From Mnemiopsis leidyi (Eukaryota > Ctenophora > Tentaculata > Lobata > Bolinopsidae), in the NCBI GenBank assembly GCA_000226015.1, contig JH155219.1:202532-224910 (forward strand): a stretch of DNA of 22,379 nucleotides, read 5' to 3'. Under the pieces are notes generated by a model that saw only the letters and a list, made by a program, of their open reading frames with translations, did not search any database and was not told where the DNA came from. Every line of letters starts with the position of its first letter. Position 1 is the stretch's first letter. Positions 16,969-22,379 of this stretch are shown here, in pieces. The position numbers were made by a program, and so were the translations under genes.

Positions 16969-17371
16969 GCAGAATGGGAATAACACTCTGTGGGAAACTG
17001 TCGAGTTACAGCCTAGGTCTGACACAGTAGAAATTTTGTCGAGTTACATGGGCGACCTTGAGATATCTAATCCAATAGATCTTATGAAACCATGCGATTA
17101 CAAAAATTGCAAGAATTTATCATTGTTCACTAAAGAAACAATTTGGGTAATTGCTGATAAGTTTGTACAAGCTGAATATAATTTTTGTGAAGAACCGATG
17201 CACAACCAGTCACACTTAATCAATGAATACACTGAATGTATAGATGTTCTATGGAACGTTTTGAAACGTAACGGAGTACATGCGTTATGGTACACTGATC
17301 TAATCCCGATAGACATGAATACGCTGAGAATAGCTCGTTTTATGCTTAAATTTGCAAAAAGCACACTATGA
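16951..17371 (+). CDS. Exon of an unrecognised protein
   Basis: The frame is open after TCTTTTCCAG (ends 16950) to TGA at 17369. It reads NGNNTLWETVELQPRSDTVE, then SSYMGDLEISNPIDLMKPCD, then IWVIADKFVQAEYNFCEEPM, then YTECIDVLWNVLKRNGVHAL. This is strong protein-like composition with conserved-looking Trp and Cys. It is in a different frame from the end of the minisatellite ORF, with which it overlaps by 18 bp. The minus-strand ORF over it is a shadow. No family recognised. Confidence 0.5.
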
Positions 17372-17513
17372 TATATATTTGATATATAATTCCTTATTTT
17401 AAGATAACTATTTACCAATTTATACTTATTTATACTATTTGTTCTAATTCTGTTATATTCAGGATGTTTCTCTCTCATTGATTCTAAAAGCTGTTTTCTT
17501 TGTTGTGGGTTAG

Positions 17514-17660
17514 AAAACAGTAAATAGGATTTGTGACATATGGAGCATACATTACCGACCAGAAGGCCTCGAGTTTGACAGACGTAATTTAGAGATTAAC
17601 TTTGAAATATGTGATGACATAATAAAGGATAATGAAAGTTTCATCAAAATGACTACCTGA
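17514..17660 (+). CDS. Short exon after a strong acceptor
   Basis: The acceptor TTTGTTGTGGGTTAG ends at 17513. The following frame reads KTVNRICDIWSIHYRPEGLE, then FDRRNLEINFEICDDIIKDN, ESFIKMTT and TGA. It is 48 codons of clear coding character and may be the terminal exon of the gene at 16951-17371; no good donor was found at the end of that exon. Function unknown. Confidence 0.4.
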   Translation, partial: KTVNRICDIWSIHYRPEGLEFDRRNLEINFEICDDIIKDNESFIKMTT

Positions 17661-18147
17661 AGTAGGAGTTTTGAAAGAGATATAAGAAAGGTGCGGCACT
17701 AAGGTTGTAGCCGGACAATTGGTGATAATTCGTAAATTACACTAATTACAGTCGGACGCGGCTGGGGCAGTATATATTAATATACAAAAGAATAGCTAAG
17801 AATACATCAGATTTAAACCATGTTTTGACTCAATGTGCAAAGTTAAGTATGTAATGTGGATACATTTGAGGATAATATGAAAATATGCATGCAGTATATT
17901 TATTATGTGGAATGTATTAGTTAAATTACGCAAATACTCGCGAGTCTGTGTTTAACTGATCTATGCTTCCACTTTTCATTTCTGATCAATCTGACTAGGG
18001 AAGTAAAGTGATAGATCTATGAACATAACACACCCCAATTACACCATTAACACAAAACGTCGACGTAAAATTGATACATTTCGGTCTTCGGAACCAGACA
18101 TAAATTAACAAAAGTATAGCATGATAATGCTTAGATTGTAGAATAAA
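17661..18147. other. AT-rich spacer, no gene seen
   Basis: No coding frame on either strand. The stretch separates the unrecognised exons on the left from the glycoprotein-like relic on the right. Confidence 0.5.
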
Positions 18148-18787
18148 GTGATTAATGTTGAACTAATCGATAAAATCTTCATTAGCATGAATACCCTGGA
18201 TGATATCTTGGATGCACTTAGTATCGATAATGTGGATGTCGTAGCATTATATCAATTTGTGAGCGTACAAGATAGCGAGGCTCTGAAATTGGAGATACAA
18301 ACTCCTGAAAAGATTGCTGTCAAGAGAAAGTAAAAATGTTGAGCTACAGACTAGAATGGCAAATAGAAATTATGGCAGGCTAATGGCTCAGTTGAACATG
18401 CTATATCATATAAGAGCAGGAACAGACAGTCTAGGATACTGTGAAACCGGAAAAAAATCACTTCTTTGGACAGTTAACTCTCAAGTAGTGAAGGAATACA
18501 TAAATCTTAGGACACTTGCGTGTGATAAAATTGATTCACATGTAATCTGTGATGACATATCAGAAAGCTTTGATTTAAATAAGTTCCAGTATGATTCACG
18601 CACACAGCATGATTGGGACGGCACATTTCGGATTAAAATAACGGCTAACGCATTAGGTAATGGAGATAACTTTGATGAGCAGATTAGAGCACTGCAAAAT
18701 GAGATGATTGCGAAGTTTCAATATTTGTTAGATTTCATGGAATCACCCCAAGGTAGACTAAATACTATATGCTTAGCTTTATTATAA
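18148..18787 (+). pseudogene. Possible N-terminal part of a broken envelope-type glycoprotein
   Basis: Two overlapping frames, 18148-18333 and 18314-18787, are coding-like and need a one-base change around 18320 to connect. The first is acidic and Leu-rich. The second holds LNMLYHIRAGTDSLGYCETG, Cys residues around LRTLACDK and HVICDD, and a polar region ending FMESPQGRLN. The content and position before the frames at 18842-19449 suggest the upstream part of the same gene. Both are weak individually, and assignment rests on context. It is disrupted and not functional as it stands. Confidence 0.3.
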
Positions 18788-18841
18788 ACAAATAAGCTTA
18801 TGAAATAATCTATCGGGAAAATTGCCACAGAATTTGCCCAA

Positions 18842-19449
18842 ATGTCATTCCATAACAATAATCTCGTGGCAAAAGCCACTCAAAACTTCCTTGTGACCTA
18901 CCCTTGTATTAAATATGATTTTGGAGAAGTAATTTTTAGGAAAAGCAGCAGGTGTTATGACAAAATACCCGTCACAATGAATGGAAAGAAGTATTTTATG
19001 AACGAAAACTTAATTATAACTAAACATGTAAACATGCAGCGACAGTTAACTGTTCTTTAGTACCGAGTAAAGTTTTCGAGTTTAACAGCAAACTTTACAT
19101 TCAAAGAAAGAATGACTTACCCGTTAGCCAACAGACTGATGGGTCGAGATCCTTGAGCTTCTTAACAAAATTTAATCTTACAGGATTGAATGACTTGTCG
19201 AATAATTTCTCGTTTGTCCCTGAACTGACAGACTACTCGGCAGGTCTGGTAAATAACATGGATGAAAGATTGAAAGCTATGTCAGATTTCGAAAATGATT
19301 TTAGGGTACACCAACACATGTCTGAAAAAATATCTGTATTTGGGTTACTGAATCTGAGCATTTTTGGTTGTATTGATGCAGCAATCACGTGGATAACGCG
19401 TATAGGTAGCATTTTAGCGATAAATTTGTTCTTGAAAATCAATTTATGA
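18842..19449 (+). pseudogene. Relic of a viral or retroelement envelope-type glycoprotein
   Basis: The first frame (18842-19060) carries SSRCYDKIPVTMNGKKYF, a CY-x2-IPV-x3-G-x2-Y-F pattern that recalls the class III-like glycoproteins of chuviruses and of LTR retrotransposons that acquired such envelopes. A second frame, open to 19449, follows after a one-base shift between about 19040 and 19060. It holds PELTDYSAGLVNNMDERLKA and a hydrophobic segment (SIFGCIDAAITWI) where a membrane anchor would be expected. The breaks mean it is not a working gene. It could be an endogenous viral element or an env-bearing BEL/Pao or gypsy element; no polymerase of either kind is beside it. The minus-strand ORF is a shadow. 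Confidence 0.4.
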
Positions 19450-19761
19450 ATAGCGGAGGATTTGATTTGGTCGCACGTAATAATGAAGAGTCGAATATTT
19501 GAGCCATGTTAACCAAATTGCTACCGATTATTATTACTTAGTTTGATTGTTATTTGCTATACCGCTGATAATTGAGTAGTTAAATTACCAGATTTAGGCC
19601 CATCACTGTGTAGTGACTGACTGAATCAATCAAATTTCAGCGACGGAAATTACAATCGTACTAAATAAGGATTAGATAATAGATCTTGAAATATATATTG
19701 CCCAACTAATACACTACAATATAATCATAATACATTTTAACTATCTCCTTACTAATCTAGA
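19450..19761. other. AT-rich spacer ending in a splice acceptor
   Basis: No coding frame. The end (CTCCTTACTAATCTAG, ending 19760) is a textbook branch-point and acceptor arrangement (CTAAT, then AG) one base before the next ATG. Confidence 0.45.
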
Positions 19762-20087
19762 ATGAAAGGAGTACGGCAAGAACTAGTCAGACAGAAGAAA
19801 GCTATATTAACCGTACTGTCAACTGTGAGGAAAGCAGATGAATCACATAACTTCGCAACAATAAATGAAGAGATAATGACAGACCTAAGAAAATGTAGAT
19901 CTCTGAGGAACAGTTGGATGGTACCCACTGGAGGCAGAGCCACGGGACTTGGAGGCAAGTCCAGTGACCTTGACATAATCATCCATTTCAACACTCCCAG
20001 ACAGAAAGAACAGCTTAGAAGACTGCATAACTACCCTCTACGTCCTCTTGATCCAATAACTATTACCAACACAACTAAAACTTTAAG
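19762..20087 (+). pseudogene. TUTase / non-canonical poly(A) polymerase, exon with catalytic motif
   Basis: ATG 19762 follows CTAG|A. The product (about 109 residues to the donor AAG|GTATAC at 20088) reads MKGVRQELVRQKKAILTVLS, then a helical region, then SWMVPTGGRATGLGGKSSDL and DIIIHFN. This is the GG-x3-G-x6-SD-x-D nucleotidyltransferase signature of terminal uridylyltransferases and GLD-2/Cid1-type poly(A) polymerases, with the first two metal-binding Asp in SDLD. These enzymes add U or A to RNA 3' ends. The gene continues at 20188 but is broken in three places downstream. It may be a recent pseudogene or suffer from sequence errors. The minus-strand ORF is a shadow. Confidence 0.75.
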
Positions 20088-20187
20088 GTATACATCTTGC
20101 TACAAACAATGCAATTATTTTTGACAGTTTTTTTTTCTGAAAAAATTTCAGATTTCAAATATACGCTGATGTTTAACGTTTTGACAG

Positions 20188-20872
20188 GTGCTGAAGTTGG
20201 TACTATACGCAAAAATACCTACAGTACGACTCGTCCACCTGAACACGAATATTGAAGTGGATATCTCGCTTGATACACCACTTCACGATCGAAGTCCAGC
20301 TATAAAAAACACAAGGCTGATGACCGCCTATAGACGAAATAACCAGAGACTTACAGCGATTTTTAAATGATTTAAATCGCTTGTACGAGGCATCAAGGTT
20401 GCCTCCGCAGCTACTAGTGGAATTAGCACCTACGGATTTTCGATTTTGTTTTTCTTCTTTTTGAGAAAAAGAAAGTACATCAAATTCATTGACCCCCTTA
20501 CCTTTGAGGAGGAGGAGGGAAATGACATTTTTTACGAACACGAAGGAATAATACTTTTGTCTTTTCTGCGTTTCGTCATTGGCGACGATATAACAAAATT
20601 CGCTGTTCAACTAAGAAAAGACCCAGGACATGCCTACTATCGAGGCTGTCTACGAAAACAAAGACTTAACTAAAGCGCTGAGTTCGACAAATTTTATCAA
20701 GTTGCAGTGTATCTGCACGGACATTTACGACGAAATAAATATGGACTTTGGTTTGTCCAATGATTTTAATTTAAGTAAACTTTTCAGGAGAGATTTGTCA
20801 AGAGTTGACATAATCACTGTGTCACAATTTTTAGCAACACTTAAAGGAAAATTATATTCTAAATACGCTTAA
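20188..20872 (+). pseudogene. TUTase / non-canonical poly(A) polymerase, remainder, with TGA and frame change
   Basis: After TTTTGACAG (ends 20187) the frame reads VLKLVLYAKIPTVRLVHL, then NIEVDISLDTPL, then NTRLMTAYRRNNQRLTAIF. This is the family's A-K-x-P-x-V and G-x-E-V-D-I-S block, with the third catalytic Asp in VDIS. A TGA at 20368 interrupts. The frame then continues with SGISTYGFSILFFFFLR (central-domain L-S-S-Y-x-x-V-L pattern) and LSFLRFVIGDDITKFAVQL. Near 20615-20635 homology jumps to another frame, DLTKALSSTNFIKLQCICTD and onward to TAA 20870. The junction with the first exon is also out of phase by one base. All three domains are present, which argues for recent damage or sequence errors. 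Confidence 0.7.
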
Positions 20873-21062
20873 ATTATTTAAATAGATATGTTGTAGGAAT
20901 TGTATAGTTGAATATGGAATACCACCGCTAATGAGTTTCACTGAAAGTTCCGAACATGAAATGTATTAGATCATTTTGTATGGCAAGTTAAATCAGATGA
21001 AGAATATGTTTATTAGTTAATTGATATTGATTAACATAAATCTTAACAACGTTTGTTTTAGG
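20873..21062. other. Short AT-rich spacer with an acceptor at its end
   Basis: No coding frame. It ends AACGTTTGTTTTAG|G immediately before ATG 21063, like the ends of the spacers before 14967 and 19762. Confidence 0.4.
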
Positions 21063-21209
21063 ATGAGTTTCACAGTTATATTATGGATATTAGTAGCGAT
21101 GGGTCACACGGAAATGGATCTTACAAAGCCCATCATCATGGAGAAGGATTGGCATTCCAACCCAAGGGACTGGTGGCACTCAATGAAGAGTATCTTCAAC
21201 TATCCCTAA
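21063..21209 (+). CDS. Short ORF with a possible signal peptide
   Basis: ATG 21063 lies 1 bp after TTTTAG. The 48 codons read SFTVILWILVAMGHTEMDLT and then KPIIMEKDWHSNPRDWWHSM, ending IFNYP at TAA. The hydrophobic start could be a signal peptide or anchor, followed by a Trp-rich polar part. It may be only the first exon of a secreted protein. No family recognised. Confidence 0.4.
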   Translation: MSFTVILWILVAMGHTEMDLTKPIIMEKDWHSNPRDWWHSMKSIFNYP

Positions 21210-21245
21210 TGATGAAAGTCAAACAACCTAAAATACTTAGCTACC

Positions 21246-21440
21246 ATGACAGATGTTCATGACTATGTTCCACTGAAGAAATTCAATTTAAGAGACGGAG
21301 AAAACCTTGTTGGAATCTTAACTATTCAATATTGTAATATCCAACCCTATTCTATTGTTGTTTGGAATATCGTATTTCATTTGTTCAAACCCACCTTACT
21401 CTTCAACTTCGCTTCTGACCCGCAATCAACTAACAACTAA
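21246..21440 (+). CDS. Short ORF, uncharacterised
   Basis: ATG 21246 opens 64 codons: TDVHDYVPLKKFNLRDGENL, then hydrophobic IVVWNIVFHLFKPTLLF, ending SDPQSTNN. The first half looks coding; the second half is AT-driven hydrophobic sequence and could be read-through into an intron. It lies 36 bp after the preceding ORF. No family recognised. Confidence 0.3.
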   Translation: MTDVHDYVPLKKFNLRDGENLVGILTIQYCNIQPYSIVVWNIVFHLFKPTLLFNFASDPQSTNN

Positions 21441-21607
21441 GAATTCAGAATCCAGCTAAAGAGACAGAAGCAATCCACTAACATTTTGGACGAGCGTTGA
21501 TAAAATTTAGATTAAAGATACAAATTTAAATAAAATACGCATACATATTTTTTACTTATTGCACCTACCCAACTTTAAAAAGTCAACAATCTCCGATTTG
21601 TGATCAG

Positions 21608-21725
21608 AGAAGAGGAAGATGTGTCTGTTATAGAAGAGGAAATATCTGAGATGTTCCCACTTTTCAAGTGGGAAACGAAATTTAAAAAGATCTGGGTCAT
21701 CTTGGTCATTGTTAAGAAAGCATAA
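21608..21725 (+). CDS. Acidic exon candidate
   Basis: After the acceptor-like TTTGTGATCAG (ends 21607) the frame reads REEEDVSVIEEEISEMFPLF, then KWETKFKKIWVILVIVKKA and TAA at 21723. It has an acidic start, then a short hydrophobic, basic-ended segment. The next ORF begins at the adjacent base (21726) in the same frame register, so the TAA alone separates them. Function unknown. Confidence 0.35.
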
Positions 21726-22079
21726 ATGACCAGAGACATAGTCAATAACATCATTGACTATATAATAAGTGGGACCGAAGTTATCACAACCAGAGAAAGT
21801 ATGAGGCAGTTAACGATGCAGCATTATTTTAGCGAGTACAGGCCATCACATAGTCCAGGGCACAGAAATGGTCATGAAAAATGGCAAAAGAGTGCGATTC
21901 TGCACTGGGCCAGAACGGAAAATCGCCAGCTAGAGGTAGCTCAAATCGTCAATGATAAATTGGCGAAACATTAATCAGTCCCTAAGACGATTCAAGATCT
22001 ATACAGACTTAAAGCCACATATCAAAATGGGGAAGACGAATTTCAGCCGATGATGATGCTGAGAACCGTTTTGGACTGA
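21726..22079 (+). CDS. ORF of coding character with one in-frame TAA
   Basis: ATG 21726 reads TRDIVNNIIDYIISGTEVIT, then ESMRQLTMQHYFSEYRPSHS, then KSAILHWARTENRQLEVAQI and NDKLAKH before TAA at 21972. The same frame continues SVPKTIQDLYRLKATYQNGE and DEFQPMMMLRTVLD to TGA at 22077, with unchanged character. The region upstream (21608-21725) is in the same frame too, so 21608-22079 could be one exon carrying two TAA codons. Helical, charged; no family recognised. Confidence 0.4.
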
Positions 22080-22208
22080 CGCCACGCTTCCGCTTCAATT
22101 CGTTTATAAATATTTTTTCATTTATTTTTTTTTATTTTAAACTTTTAATTGTTATCAACATCAGTATCACAGTAAATATAAAATATAACAGATCAAGTGA
22201 AACATAAA
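22080..22208. other. AT-rich spacer
   Basis: A T-rich run (about 22105-22145) and A-rich sequence precede the last ORF. No coding frame. Confidence 0.4.
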
Positions 22209-22379
22209 ATGCCTGGACTGGTGACCTATGATAACAATCTGGGGTATCTGAAACACCTATATTATACAGGAGGCTGTAAGGCAATTACTTCAGACCCCAA
22301 TGTGCAAGGAGTAGCTTCAAATCGGCTTGTAGACTTAAGGAAAGATATGTATCTAGTATCATGTATGTGTCTACAGGCC
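22209..22379 (+). CDS. Partial ORF running off the right edge
   Basis: ATG 22209 is followed by 57 open codons up to the last base: PGLVTYDNNLGYLKHLYYTG, then GCKAITSDPNVQGVASNRLV, then DLRKDMYLVSCMCLQA. The composition is protein-like, less AT-rich than the spacer before it, and contains three Cys. It is incomplete at the 3' end, so its length and family cannot be judged. Confidence 0.45.
   Translation, partial: MPGLVTYDNNLGYLKHLYYTGGCKAITSDPNVQGVASNRLVDLRKDMYLVSCMCLQA

Overview
The window reads as AT-rich eukaryotic nuclear DNA, most likely from an invertebrate animal. Short exons are bounded by GT...AG splice sites. The most convincing gene (8708-9268, minus strand) has a TATA box, a strong Kozak context and a signal peptide. 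A divergent homeodomain-like ORF, a terminal-nucleotidyltransferase-like gene and relics of LTR retrotransposons and PIF1-type helicases are also present. I see no bacterial operon structure, no rRNA or tRNA and no CRISPR. I cannot name the species.

Layout, left to right. Positions 520-2715 hold a run of plus-strand exons of an unrecognised Lys-rich, Cys-containing gene, with several in-frame stops. Positions 2683-3250 are a nested A-B-B-A repeat block running into a Gag-like fragment. Positions 3251-5792 hold two ~990-bp direct repeats, each carrying the same PIF1-helicase fragment, with a small two-exon helical gene between them. Positions 6296-7205 hold three 54-bp repeats, then a phase-consistent three-exon gene with a poly(A) signal. 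Positions 7328-8700 are mostly non-coding and include a T-rich tract. Positions 8708-9320 (minus) are the intact secreted-protein gene with its promoter. Positions 10583-13866 contain scattered LTR-retrotransposon pieces: a charged ORF, a CCHC zinc knuckle and a Ty3/gypsy RT-RNase H relic.

Positions 14241-14690 encode the homeodomain-like protein, overlapping an 18-bp sequence that resembles an LTR-retrotransposon primer-binding site. Positions 14967-15430 hold an exon pair with a frame change. Positions 15550-16210 (minus) are a two-exon type I membrane protein. Positions 16603-16968 are a 7 x 39-bp coding minisatellite, followed by exons to 17660. Positions 18148-19449 are a broken glycoprotein-like (Env-type) relic. 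Positions 19762-20872 are a broken TUTase / non-canonical poly(A) polymerase gene. From 21063 to the right edge lie several short unrecognised ORFs, the last running out of the window.

The main theme is decay and repetition around a few intact genes. Many conceptual exons keep canonical splice sites but carry in-frame stops or frame changes. Relaxed pseudogenes, draft-assembly indels or stop-codon recoding could each explain this, and sequence alone cannot separate them. I found no evidence that the genes form one working system.
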